DNA of 64,000 bases from Lithospermum erythrorhizon (Eukaryota > Streptophyta > Magnoliopsida > Boraginales > Boraginaceae), in contig JADFUC010000372.1 in assembly GCA_019722365.1 (NCBI GenBank), forward strand, positions 18,463 through 82,462. The letters are read 5' to 3'. The first letter of the stretch is position 1. Each line of letters starts with the position of its first letter. Below the pieces are notes generated by a model. It was not told the origin of the DNA and searched no databases. It saw nothing but the letters and a program-made list of their open reading frames with translations. A program made the translations under genes and the position numbers. Below are positions 47,771 to 59,605 of the stretch, one piece after another.

Positions 47771-48925
47771 ATTAGTATCGTATTGGACAAGTCAGGACGC
47801 CGATACCCAAGAGTTGGTATCGAATCAGTTTTGACGATTGGAAGTTATTCGTAGGTTGTATGACAAGTTGAAACACTGTGATAACGCAAAGGCTGGCTGG
47901 CCGGTAGGACTAATGGGTAAGATGAGATTGAATTTCGTATGTGTTTCTCGAACATCATTGTGGTCAAGTTACTAGAGATTTCTACTAAAGAAGCTCGCTC
48001 AAGCATTTAAAGTCCATGAGATTTCAGGATACGGGCGACAAGTTCTGACATCACTAAGTTATCAATGGAAGATCTTGTCTGAAATATCATCTAGAAAGAC
48101 GGAGGACTCAGAGAAATTTGTGACATGGGCGATGTTTGCTTTGACGATGATGGCTTGAATTTGAAGCGAAAGGATCACGTACAAATTATCGGTGAAAATC
48201 GACGAGGGCTTTTTGGTTATTAAACAAATGGTCGCAAGGAGGGAGTTTGTCGATGTCGTAAATGGATGTCTCTGCAAAATCTATGTTGTGGTACTAGAAT
48301 ATACTCTAGAAGCTCGAGTTACTTAAAAGGCAAACAAAGTTTGCATCGAAATGCACAAGCCCTACCCGACGTAATACAAGACTTCTTTTAACATTTAGTC
48401 AGGAGATGGCAAGTGAGCACGGGTCGCTGCTCAAGGTCCAAGGTGATGAACTATGTAGAAGGTTGCAACCGAATTGTGTTGCATGAATCAATCCAAGTTA
48501 GTGGGTGTGATTAAAAGTCGTCATGGTGAGGTGCTTCCTACCTCCAAAGGATTTCGCTAACCGAAAAAGAGATGCTTTTGACTAAACATCGGCGTCAATG
48601 AATTGGATCAAGTGGGAGTTATCGACACGAAAGAAAAAGCAAAGAGAATTCATTGACGACCAATCGCCTTGATTCCAGCTCGACGAAGATCGGAAGTTCT
48701 TCATGGCAAAGCGCGTAATATGGTGATACTAATGCTGTGAAAATTCCAACAAAGGTTTTGGCTATGTCTTCGACAATCAAGTTGGTGGTATTCAAGGTTG
48801 TTCTAGGATTAATGAAAAGGCAATGAAGTCATGGAACTCGGGAGTTTGAGGGACGATGAACTTAGTGGCCGCTGCATTGAAGTTTCAAGACGGTGGATCC
48901 AAAAAAAATGCTCCTGAAGGAGATT

Positions 48926-49579
48926 GTCATGATTTAAGCCATTTTAGCCGGCAAAACAATGAGGTTAGTGCGTCGGCCTTGCTAGGTTCACCAAGTCCCC
49001 ACCTCGGGACTTGAGGCAGAAGCTGGAGCAAGGCCTAAAGTGAGCCAAGTCCCGACCCGATCCCGCCGGTCCGATGTTTATTTCAGGTGGCTCAATCAAT
49101 CATATATGCTCTATGATTATGTGGAAACACCACCACCCCCAATTGTGGTTGGAAATCTACCTCTAGGTTAGAATAGAGTATTTACTCTTATTGTTAGAAT
49201 TATGAGAGTTTATTATAATTTTGGTTGGTGGCCGGTGGAAAAGAGTCATGCTAGCATTCAAGAGAGCATATATGGTGAAACCCTGCGGCCTCGAGCTGTG
49301 CGAGAAAACATCCAGCTGGTAGGTCGCTGAGTAGGGTTCGAGTCCTCGTGAACAATCTTCATGATATTATTAGTGGATTTGCAAAGAGTCGGATGTACCT
49401 TTCACATCAGGAACCAAGGTAAAATCCTTGTGTTGTTTATTTCAGCATTATTTTCTTTCTGTTTATAATATCTGAATTAGTGTTATATCATCTCGATGGC
49501 TCGTTGTTGTTGTATCCGTGTGGGATCTTCAGTTATTTTCAAGTATGGGATTGCTAATAATGGTATATGATTCCCAACA
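48926..49579 (+). repeat. 3' LTR of the small copia-like element
   Basis: Begins TGTCATGATTTAAGCC directly after a purine tract and ends CCCAACA. About 654 bases, with several short deletions relative to the left copy. Confidence 0.7.
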
Positions 49580-49939
49580 CGCATGACCGCCACTCATTGT
49601 TAATAGAATTAGCACGGTTTTTCCCCAAACATGTTTGCTATGTTTTCTAGTAGTGTTTATCATTTAACCGCATAATTTCTATGCTCAGATAAAATAACAA
49701 TATTTTGAATTTGATTATCATTATTCTGCTGACATCCAATTATTTTATTGGATAACTTAACTATCATGTTTAATTAACTTTGACATAATTTCGAATAATT
49801 TGTTTCCAATTATTTCTTCTACGTATGGTATAAGTATAACAGTTCAATATATATTGAAATGATGTTCCAAAATTAAGTCAAGATGTTAAGGATTAATAAA
49901 ATCATATATATCAACAAGCTCAAATTGTAAATCTAGATC

Positions 49940-50490
49940 CGTCCTAGTCGGTCACTCGAGGCTAGGATTGTTATTAATCCGAACACCGAGTCACCCATCG
50001 ATAGATAACAACATAAAATGACTTCATTTGACATGCTAATAATTCATTTGTCCATCGGGTGAACCAACAACACTTCACAAATCACATCATTCAAAAAACT
50101 ATCGTGACATAAAAAGTTAGAATAATACAACCAAACATCATAATCCATTATAATAGTATGATCTAACATGACTCCTAAAAGAAAACATAAGTTTTGGAAG
50201 ACAAAGACAAAAGGAATCAATTGGGATGTAAGGACTGTTGAGAATTTCTAGCCAATTGGCTCACCTAAGTATGATCTAATCAAAGAACTTGTCAACCAGA
50301 TCCTTTCAACCTCAGCAAACAACTCCCTAAAAAATCTAGGGCATAAAATGCCCCCCCACATGGGTAGTGGGGTAAAACAAGGGCGTTAATAATTAAATAC
50401 CAATGAACGGTATCCATACATATATAATTACATTTATATATAAGAACATACGTGATAAACAATAATAAGAATAAATCGCTAACAAGTACT
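49940..50490 (-). repeat. Chromovirus-like LTR end (reverse), copy 3
   Basis: Bases 49945-50300 align, same strand, with 57880-58240: 'gatagataacaacataaaa.gacttcatttga', 'tttgtccatcg', 'aacaacacttcac', 'gaataatacaaccaaac' and 'aacataagtttt'. At 50335-50375 is 'ctagggcataaaatgcccccccacatgggtag', the reverse of the landmark in copies 1 and 2, and near 50485 'aagtactcacg', the reverse of the 'gtgagtac' landmark. Confidence 0.68.
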
Positions 50491-50639
50491 CACGACCAAC
50501 ATGATAAGCTCTTATTCAACATCACCACGAGATAAAACATAATAGTCCACATGTACTCATAAAACACCAAAATCTATTGTAGTCAAATATTACTCAAGCA
50601 AAACAATATAATCATCAAAAAGGAATCCACCAAACACAA

Positions 50640-50900
50640 TCACCCAAACCTCCATCTGCATATCACATCCTCCCGGGGCATCCCACCATTATATATAACA
50701 TAAAATCATCCCGGGACAACCCACCAATATGCAAATCACATCATCCACCAACACATATATAGACATCACAACCTCCCGACCGGGGCAACCGACCAATATG
50801 CATATCACAACCTCCTCGAACATCGGGCAACTCCGCACCACTATGCACATCACAACCTTTTGATCGGGCAACCCACCAATGTATATATATCATAGTCTCA
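50640..50900 (-). repeat. Minisatellite inside the reversed LTR
   Basis: The phrase 'catatcacaacctcccg..ggggcaacccaccaatatg' recurs about six times with a period of roughly 45 bases and much variation. A 60-codon minus-strand open frame here is a by-product of the repeats. Confidence 0.65.
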
Positions 50901-51479
50901 CTCCACCCAACTCAACCTGCAAAAGAATACACACACCAACGACAAAAAACACACGCAACACAGGTCACACACAACAATATAATATAATCACATAGAACTT
51001 CAATAATATCATAACATCGATCTCAAAGAGTTTCAGATACATTTTAATAAATCACTTATTCATATTATTACCAAATATATATACATAATATATATCAAAG
51101 TTGTTACCAACGACATTTGTACTACCTTTACGCCGTAAAAATTTAAATTGTACAAATGTATTTAATCATTCAAGTTATATTCATATTTATATGTAAGTTC
51201 AATATATATTAATTTTTTAGAAAATTAGTATTTAGAAATAAGCTGCTGCATGGATTATTGTGGGTTACGGTTTACTACAAATTCATTGCATCTATATATA
51301 TTAAATATAATATTTGGTTAATAATATTTGTCATATTACCAGAATTCTTCCTTAAGAGGTCACATACATACGATAAACCTAACTACTTAATAAAATGTAT
51401 TATAAACTTCCCGAAGCTTAAAAGTTGTAAATTAAAGGAAACATTCAGACGGAAAATCGAGTCATAAGGTTGAACTGTT

Positions 51480-51703
51480 CGAACTCTGCTCGGTTCGACA
51501 ATTTATCGGTGCGGACGTTTGGAGATACACTATTTTGGGTATCAAGTGAGCAACTCACTCCCGCTGCCAACCTCATTGATTTGATCGACCAAAAGGTACA
51601 CACTTGTAGCCAATTTTATTTATTGTTTTTGTACAATCCGTAGCATTATGGGATTCGTATCTATTAAGTTTAGAACTTATAATATCAATGTAAAAATCCA
51701 ACA
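51480..51703 (+). repeat. End of another copia-family LTR
   Basis: In reverse complement it reads TTGGATTTTTACATTGATAT, then 'taagttctaaac.taatagatacgaatcc', which aligns with the left end of the LTR at 26926 ('ttggatttctaaatcatatc', 'taagttctaaaactaattagatacgaatcc'). It ends in CCAACA at 51698-51703. Only the last 200 bases or so are recognisable. Confidence 0.55.
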
Positions 51704-53224
51704 CCACATATATATACTCATTCACGACCTATTATAAATAAAATTCAGTCCACATAGTAATATATTACAAACACGCAAAGAATAGTTCAGCAACACCCCA
51801 ACCACACATCATCAATTATATAAAAACTCATCAATGTCACCTGATATCGTTTTACTCCACGCTTACTTGTCAATTATCGTTTACACCACGCTTGGCTTTC
51901 ATGGATTATCGCTTAAAGACGCTCTTCATACAATTTCAATCATTCGTAACACCTGATCACTTAGTTCATAACATCAAATATCCACCAATGCCAGATATAC
52001 TATAAATTGATACTTTCTCATTTCTATTCATATCGATTATAACCCCACATATCATACATCACATAGCATATACTCCACATAACATACCTTCTCATGGTGC
52101 TATTCCATGCCTCACCTTTCATCATAATGCGACTCTATAGAATTATCACCACTCATTGTCCACCGCCATATATATCACACTAGAGAATATTAGATTCATT
52201 CATATGCAAGTCAACTCCCTTATCAAACCAACTCTTAAATTTTAAATTAATAAATGTCTTGACATTCGAATATAGTAGTCACCCAAGGCTTCCCAATATA
52301 CAACTACCGTAACACATCTCAGAATCTATTCCGCCCTGTGTCGGCCGCCCGAGGTGAGAGTCATTAAAACTGAACACCGTAGTCACCAAACCTAGATGGA
52401 CTAATTCTCGGGCTTTAAAATACAATTGCTTCATCCAAAAATGTTATCACAATTAAGTTTCCAAATCAAAACGCTTTTTAAAATTTATAATCCATCACCG
52501 ACATCGGAATCCATTAAACCCATATATATATACACAACATATCTCAAAATAAAGTAATGCCGGCAAGGTTACAACAAGGATACGCATCAGATCCCCGAAT
52601 ACAAATGACAAATGTACCGACAAGGCGTTTCAAAAGGAAAATACAACAATCAAACAAAGTGGACAACACATCAAAATCGACCAAGTGAGATCTCACCGAT
52701 GCCACCTAGCCACTGAACAAAACTTCAAACAAATTTCTTGGCTCAATCGGACGCCCGTCAACCCGCACAAATGAAATGCCGCCAATGCGAAAAGTGGGTG
52801 TAAGTCAGCGAGGCTGAAACTTAACACAAGTAACTCACCATACGGAACGAGACAAGAATATAATGGGCCAAATATGAATAAAATACATATATCCGTGACT
52901 ATCTAAAAAGGTCATACAACATAATTCAGAAATCTTTACATAATACACGAAGATATAATAGAAGTTGCTCAAAGAAGCAATAATTTCTCGCAGAAATCAA
53001 TAGACTAACAACGACTAAAACTCTAGTCATCAAACCTCCTATCTCTCTCATATCCCCACCAAGATACCAACCTCTAACGCGCATATACTCAACCGCTTCA
53101 CCAGAATGACTAATCAATAATTCCGCACTTATACCGCAAAGATAAGGGCCAAAACCGCACTTATACACAAAGTATGGGCACAATCAGCACTTCTATACAC
53201 AAAAGCATAAGTGCACATCGCACT

Positions 53225-53530
53225 TCATACACTAGCATTAAGGCACACCGCTCTATACACTAAGTATAAGGCACACCGGCTCTTATACACTAAGTATAAG
53301 GCACACCGCACGCTATACCGTAGTATAGGCCACATCGACAATGCACACAAAGAAAGGATCAAAAGACTCATACCGCTCTTATACCGGAAGATAAGGCCAA
53401 ACCGCACGCTATACCGTAAGATAAAAATACACCGACAATGCACAAAGAAAGCTTTATCAAAACAAAGTCATACCGCTTCTTATACCTAAGTATAAGCCAA
53501 ACCGCACGCCATACCGTAGCAGGGCCAATA
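53225..53530 (-). repeat. Minisatellite with about 98-base higher-order unit
   Basis: 'gcacgctatacc' starts units at 53308, 53404 and 53504. Each full unit continues with 'gacaatgcaca.aaagaaag' and 'aaag.cataccgct.cttatacc'. Shorter units 'acaccg.ctcttatacactaagtataaggc' precede them from about 53225. Confidence 0.8.
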
Positions 53531-53852
53531 GCTGCCACATATCCCGGCAAGGAAGAATACCTAATAATCTACTAATCCCAACTATGTGGTCACCCCTCGA
53601 TACTCAAAGCCACCTCAAGTCATGCGATAACTCTAACCATCACCTCAATAACCAGCCTACTCTTACTCCCAAACAATATCCAAGCAATACGCCTAAAAAC
53701 ATCTCACACCGTAAGTCAAACACAATCGCCAACAAGGCCACAAATCATACGACAAAAGCCACGTAAATCAAAAATATAAGTTGGGAGTTCAGTTTATTAC
53801 TCAAGCAATCTTCAACGCCACGTAATATAAATCACATAATCATATAACAATT

Positions 53853-54002
53853 ACATGTATATCATTCTCGCATCATAACACACAACGACATGTATATCAT
53901 TCTCACATAATCATACTCATAATAACATGTATATCATTCTCACATAATCATCATAATAACATTTATATCATTCTCACATAATCATATCACAATAACATGT
54001 TC
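53853..54002 (-). repeat. 36-base minisatellite, five units
   Basis: 'acatgtatatcattctcaca' or close variants start at 53853, 53888, 53925, 53959 and 53995, spacing 34-37. Units are contiguous with no unique spacers, so this is a minisatellite and not a CRISPR array. Confidence 0.85.
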
Positions 54003-55139
54003 ACACACTTAAAAGTAAGTACGTAAAGTAACACCCGCGGTATAAGTACTCACCTCGCTAGGTACTCATAAAACCTTCGAAAAACAATCACAGAATTGCC
54101 CTTTCCACGATCAAATCTTCTCTAAACAACACCCGTAAAAGTGATAATCAAGCACTACTACTATACCGGGCGTTCTGTAAGATACATAACCAACTCTAGG
54201 GGGAACTATTCTAAACAATTTTAACATGACGGATAAACTATCAAATTATAATCCCACTCCTGACACAACCCAATTCCGATTCCCCCGCTAAATATTCATC
54301 TTATTACTTTTTCATTACAAATCAACTTATGAGTTATTCTAACTAATCATCAACAATTCATATATCCGAATATCAATTATAACTCAACTTGGAATTTACA
54401 CTTTTTCAACATAACACCCTTTAATCAATTTTAAATCACTAATTTAACATCATAACAACTATAATAAGGTCCCAATATAATCTCCTACACATTTAAAGTC
54501 TTATAACAACATCCATATGAAAAGTCAACAAAAACCTAAAAAGTCAACCCAACCATAACATCCTCAAACGATCTCTAAATCCAATAATTCATCACTCAAA
54601 TACGCTACGTAACCCATAACCAACTAAGATTTATCATAAATTCACTATTAAAAAGTCAACTAAAAGTCAACTATGTCAAAACCCAAGAAATATTTCAAAG
54701 ACTTGAAATTTCTACCTTAACTCGAAGAATGATGGGAGAACAATATTCTACAACCCATCTTGAAGCCTGAGCGACAATCGAAGCAGAGAAATGAAAATGA
54801 AATTTTTTAAGTGGGGGAGGGTGAATTTCGCCAAAATGGAACAAGATGAAGACGATGACTGTTTTATGATTTGCCATGATAAGCTCGCGAAGATATTTAT
54901 AAAAAATCGAGTCCCTGCTCAAGTTTCGGTTACTCCTCCTCAAGCATCGCATTTAAATCTCCACGAACCTCGATTCAAAGATGAAATTCTCCATGGCAAA
55001 CACTACAAATTATAAATGAAATTGCTAAAAAATTTTTACTAAATAATAGTCATCATCAAAAAATTATACTATTCCTCGGTCCCACCGACCGAAAAAAATT
55101 TAATTAATTTTTTTTTTTTTATAACCGGTTATTACAACA

Positions 55140-57840
55140 CGCCAATACCCCAAAAACTTTTTAATGCTTTCACATATATATACGACAATACCACCTCGTA
55201 ATATATTCATGTCACTCTAACTATTTATATTATATCGTAGCAATCATGATAGCAACTCATTACACCAACCACACCCTAATATATATAACATGCCGAGATA
55301 CTATACATTATTCAATCTACCCATGTATATGTATACATTATATTATATCACCACTTGTCAATACACCAACATCACCACACATCTCATTCATATCCCTTTA
55401 TCATTTTCGTACAATCATGATTTCATCATCATATAACTCAATATCATATTTTCCTCCTTGCACATTGTCATTTTTATTTATATCATCACCATATCATATC
55501 ATAAACATCTCAACCATAAAGTTATCATTATATCAATATCACAATTCAATATACGCCCAATCACATTATAACATGATCACATTGTATTTCTTAGACAACC
55601 ATCATTCCCTTACGGTTTCATGCATCCTCAACATATTCTCCTAAATTATATTATAGAATTCACCATTGTTACTTCTTCGTTTATCACATTAACATTCTCA
55701 AAAGCCAACTAAAAATATGGTTGTATCCATTTTTTTAGTCTTTTCCACATATTTTCTTTCTTCTCTATCACTCATCGTAGTCATATTACGCTTTCCATCT
55801 CATTTCAACGTATTAGAATTCAACATTTCTTTTAATAGTTTGGGATGGCGCTATCCCAACACTAGCTGAAGCTATTATTACTATGAACAACTTCCTACTT
55901 AGTTAAACTATCACCTTTGATAACTCAGGTCTTACGCAGATCAATATGTCTTAACTTCTAAAATATTTAAACACAACTTTCGTATCTATTAACTTCAACT
56001 CAACATCAAAATATTTGCTCATAATCTTTCAAATGGAATGTTTAATATGTTATTACTTGACCATACAACAGTATAATATATCCAAACACCTTACCTCTAT
56101 CATTCAATGTCAGCCATCTATTCCCCGAATTTAAGGAATCATATCCGAATCCTTGATCCATTTATCCTATAATTTATTAAAATATCCATTCAAATCACCA
56201 CTCTATATACTTTATTAGATTCAACACTTATAACTCTACCCAACTCATCTATCGTAGAATTCTTATTTTCCCAAATCAACATTCTCCCTTATATATATTT
56301 ACATACAATAGGTTCAAGTCCTCCAAGGAATCATCATTTCATTTCATACCTTCCACCATTTGCTTCGACAACTAAATCGGATCCTCAATTACGCAATTCC
56401 ACAACTTCTTTTGATGAAGGTGAAATCCTACTACCCGTGATTCATATATAGGCCATAGCATTTGATAATCCAACTTATTATCACTGAACTTATACCTCAC
56501 ATAACTTATCCTTTACATTTTCCTTGAAAATATAATCATCCTAGATTCATTACTCCTTCCAACCTAACCTCAATCATATTCCACAATTCACACAATTTTC
56601 TCCACTTATCATTAGCATTAAGTAATTTATTTTCATCCAACTTAAGTGACAACAAAAAATATAAAGGATAAGTTATTACAACATAAGCAACTAGAAAACT
56701 TCGTAAGTGACAACAAAAAATATAATGTCCATTTTTTAACTTATTACAACCCTTACTCAACCCTCTCCTGCCTCTTATATGCTTAATGAGGCAACGTCCA
56801 GGTTGATTTAACCTTTTTCTCATATTCCCGACCATGTCATTCCAATTTGTAAGCTACATAAATTCCCACTTTATATCTACTAATATGGTACTACCACAAT
56901 AATTTCACCAACACCCTTTCTCCATAATATTCCAGATGTACAAGCATGTTCCAATGCCTCTAGATGGTTGATAACCTTACACACAACCGCCTAATCACCA
57001 CTACACCTTTACGGGGTAATTTCTATTATCAACCTATTACGACACTTACCTATTCTCTTCTTGTCTCTCATATTCATACTCCACAACGGACAACAAGATT
57101 CATTAACTTATTCTCATATTCACAAGTGATCCATCCTTGTACGTCAAACTAAATTATTTCTCACTCTACTCTAACACTTGGGTACAACTATCACAATTAT
57201 AGCCAACATTCTTCCCCCAGTTATGCCAAGTGCACAAGGTTTAACTTTACGAGTCTAACGATCAACAACCTTACACCCCAATCACATGATTACCCTTAAA
57301 ATATGCGTCACAAAATTTGCACCTCAACTTACCCTTAACACTCTTATATTTACATAAATGCGCCAGCCTATTAAAAACACCAAATCCAACATCTTTTAGC
57401 ATATCTTTTCTCTCCAATAAAATTCGAACATATTTATCCACATCTTAGCATCTCATTCCCATAGGTTTCGGCTTTGAGTTCACATCCTCTAGAACAACCA
57501 TTATCTAGCATAAAAGATAAAAGCTGTTTAACTACCGAAATCATTAATAACATCATCAATGAAAATACATAAGGCTCTTCTCTTCCAACTTCAATTCCTA
57601 TATTCACCCTGACTTTCTAATCACTTCCTACTTCACGTTAGCTCGTAACAACGAATTTGATTCATCTTAATATTCCCCTAAAGGTTCTCACACGTATCTA
57701 AACTAAAACCTTCTGGTGGCATCCTTAACGGTCAACTAAAGAAGGAAAAATTTAGACTCGGAAAAAACAACTCATACATCGACAATTCCATATCAACCTT
57801 AGACCTAGGCACATAACCGCACAAGACACCACTAAATCTT
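55140..57840 (-). mobile_element. Interior of a non-autonomous LTR element
   Basis: Lies on the minus strand between a primer-binding site (57841-57860) and the start of a reversed LTR at 55136. At 2.7 kb it is too short for a full gag-pol and I can read no retroelement domain in any frame. The plus strand is unusually rich in C, A and T and poor in G, which keeps frames such as 55246-55644 open by composition alone. Near 56644 and 56704 'taagtgacaacaaaaaatat' repeats with a 60-base step, and segments around 56740-57000 and 57030-57300 resemble each other at about a 290-base step. Confidence 0.45.
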
Positions 57841-57860
57841 AAACCTAGGCTCTGATATCA
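57841..57860 (-). other. tRNA-Met primer-binding site
   Basis: On the minus strand it reads TGATATCAGAGCCTAGGTTT. The first 13 bases differ at one position from TGGTATCAGAGCC, the complement of the 3' end of plant initiator tRNA-Met that primes reverse transcription of many LTR elements. It lies a few bases after the LTR end 'gggcgggtcgttattat', exactly where a primer-binding site belongs. Confidence 0.83.
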
Positions 57861-58330
57861 AAATAATAACGACCCGCCCTAGGTCGGCCGCCCTGAGGTT
57901 AGGATAGTCATCAACCTAAACAACAAACTCACCAAACGATGGATAACAACATAAAAAGACTTCATTTGATATTAATACTAATAAGACACTTTTGTCCATC
58001 GAGCTGAACAAACAACACTTCACTAAAACACATTATCGAAAACAATCATACATCAAAGTTTGAATAATACAACCAAACGCCATAACGACATAATCTCCAA
58101 AATACATCATTGTAATACTATGGTCTAACATACTCCCAGTTATCAACATAAGTTTTCAAATACGACAAAAGCAAATCAATGTACGGCGATCAAGCCAAGA
58201 CTTCCAGCCACCACCGCCTCTACCTACGACATCTTGACCGAAGAACTTATCACCAGCCTTGCAACCTCGCAAACAACTCCTAAAAACCTAGACATAAAAC
58301 GCCACCCATATAAAAGGGCCGCCTACTAAC
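57861..58330 (-). repeat. 5' LTR end of the reversed chromovirus-like element
   Basis: On the minus strand it ends '..cagggcggccgacctagggcgggtcgttatta' directly before the primer-binding site. It aligns with 49945-50375 over its length, including the 'tgggtggcgttttatgtctagg' landmark at 58265-58315. The LTR breaks off near 58330, where another repeat begins. Confidence 0.72.
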
Positions 58331-58339
58331 GAAGAAGAA

Positions 58340-59362
58340 TCTTAAAGTTACTAATAAAGCTCTTTCCTCGTTAAACCTACAACGAAATAGCAATTTAATT
58401 GATTCGTTTTGTCCACTTTTTGTTTTACATTATCAATGTAAAACTCTCATCGGGTATCTCGCTTATTTTAACGTCCCTAATTTAACAATTCGATTTAATT
58501 CCATACACGGAATATATAACTCAACGTCATCAGATACACTTGCGCCGAGTAATATAGCTGTATAATAATATAATTGATCATTATGATTATTATATCGATT
58601 ATGCATGAATCTGAAGAATCAGCATAACCTCTCGATATTATCGTGAGTTCCATTTTGTACTACAATTACTATTTATTGAACACTTAGTTTGAGTAATCTC
58701 ATTTAACTAAAACTAGTAAATGAATTGTTACAACAATTGTCACAACGGGAGCATAATTATAGAAATCAAAATACTCGACAACAAGTGGTAACTGCTTGCA
58801 TTTTGACTCCGGCAAGATGGCGACATGTCACATCTCGACGCCATATCCCAACGGAATAGCTTGGGGTTATTTGTTCGAATCTAAACTACACTTTTCATTC
58901 AGCATTTATGTTCTGATATTTGGTATATTTTACGGTACCTAATGTACGACGCTGGGCCTTATTATGCGGGGTTACTACAAGACACTAAATTGAAATCTTA
59001 AGTAACCTCTAAAAGTTTCTCATGGCCATACTAGCGTGATTGTACACTCGTTGTATACTAAGTCGGAATGCGATGCATCATGTCAGTCCGGCTTATGTTA
59101 TTTGGAGTTCTTGGTATACTTTGTGTGTTTAGTAGATCGGTAAAACACGAGTATGTTCGCTCTTATTATTTGATTATAGAATAATATACGACATATGTGA
59201 CTAAGTTGTTCTTGCTTTTTATGGGCTTTCACAGAGTCCGTTACAGTCCCTTCCCATATGAAAGTGCTTTTCGGCCCGACTCGGTGTAATGCTAAATAAA
59301 CTTTATTGAATTGTCAAAACGTTTGAGGAGTGCTCGTTCATGAGCACATTGAATATGTTATA
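58340..59362. other. Repeat debris without gene
   Basis: Bases 58640-58760 align, same strand, with 19390-19510, so this part is a dispersed LTR-like repeat. From 58780 to 59340 I see no gene and no terminal motif. Confidence 0.4.
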
Positions 59363-59603
59363 CTCTCCATCCCAATTTACTTGATTATATAGCAAAATGT
59401 TCCCTTTCCTTTTATTTTGATCATATAGCTTTAATTCACGCAACTTCATTCGATCTTTCCAATTTTATCCTTAATAAAGTACTTTTTCTTCATGATTAAT
59501 TAAGTATTTTTGATAAAGTATCTTTTAGGTATATTAGTAATATTAATCAAGCCCTAATAAAGTACTTTACCTCCATTTATCAAGTAAATTGGGACGAATG
59601 TAG
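59363..59603. mobile_element. Stowaway MITE
   Basis: Left end CTCTCCATCCCAATTTACTT and right end (reverse complement) CTACATTCGTCCCAATTTAC continue as paired inverted repeats. TA flanks it at 59361-59362 and 59604-59605. Length 241. Two internal 'aataaagtacttt' phrases (about 59473 and 59559) are typical of such AT-rich elements. Confidence 0.86.
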
Positions 59604-59605
59604 TA

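Larger units (their letters stand above)
47054..49579 (+). mobile_element. Small copia-like element with two LTRs and a short interior
   Basis: Two direct repeats share a long series of landmarks: 'aaaca.atgagg', 'aagtccc', 'tctatgattaa.tgt.gaaacacc', 'aggttagaatagag', 'tagaattatgagagtttattat', 'gatattattagtgga' and 'gggattgctaataatggt.tatg'. The left spans about 47054-47770 (ends CCTAACA) and the right about 48926-49579 (ends CCCAACA). A purine stretch 'gaaggagat' (48917-48925) precedes the right repeat. Only about 1,155 bases lie between them and I can read no gag, integrase or RT there. 'gttggtatcgaatcag' (47813-47828), 40 bases past the left LTR, resembles a decayed tRNA-Met primer-binding site. 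It is either a non-autonomous element or a deletion product. Confidence 0.75.
52320..55136 (-). repeat. Large chromovirus-like LTR, reverse orientation (copy 4)
   Basis: On the minus strand it starts TGTAATAACCGG (55136) after a T/G-rich tract and has the pyrimidine-rich segment at 54780-54950. It then carries 'ggtgagtacttatac' (54034-54050), the landmark 'cagcctcgctgacttacacccac...ggcggcatttcatt' (52770-52815), and an end near 'cgggcggccgacacagggcgg' (about 52325-52345). About 2.8 kb. Its 3' half (52340-52680) matches 63185-63480. It carries two minisatellites, listed separately. Open frames on both strands between 52926 and 53550 lie in repeats and are not genes. Confidence 0.68.

Noticed and set aside
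53853..54002. Regular 36-base repeats as a possible CRISPR-like array
   Set aside because: Units are contiguous and similar along their whole length with no unique spacers, and the context is a plant LTR.
55246..55644. A 132-codon plus-strand frame rich in Ile, Ser, Tyr and His
   Set aside because: Composition comes from G-poor, 'atcatcat'-like sequence inside a reversed retroelement interior; no domain or signal can be defended.
57841..57860. A fragment of a tRNA gene
   Set aside because: It matches only the complement of a tRNA 3' end and lies directly beside an LTR end, so it is a primer-binding site.
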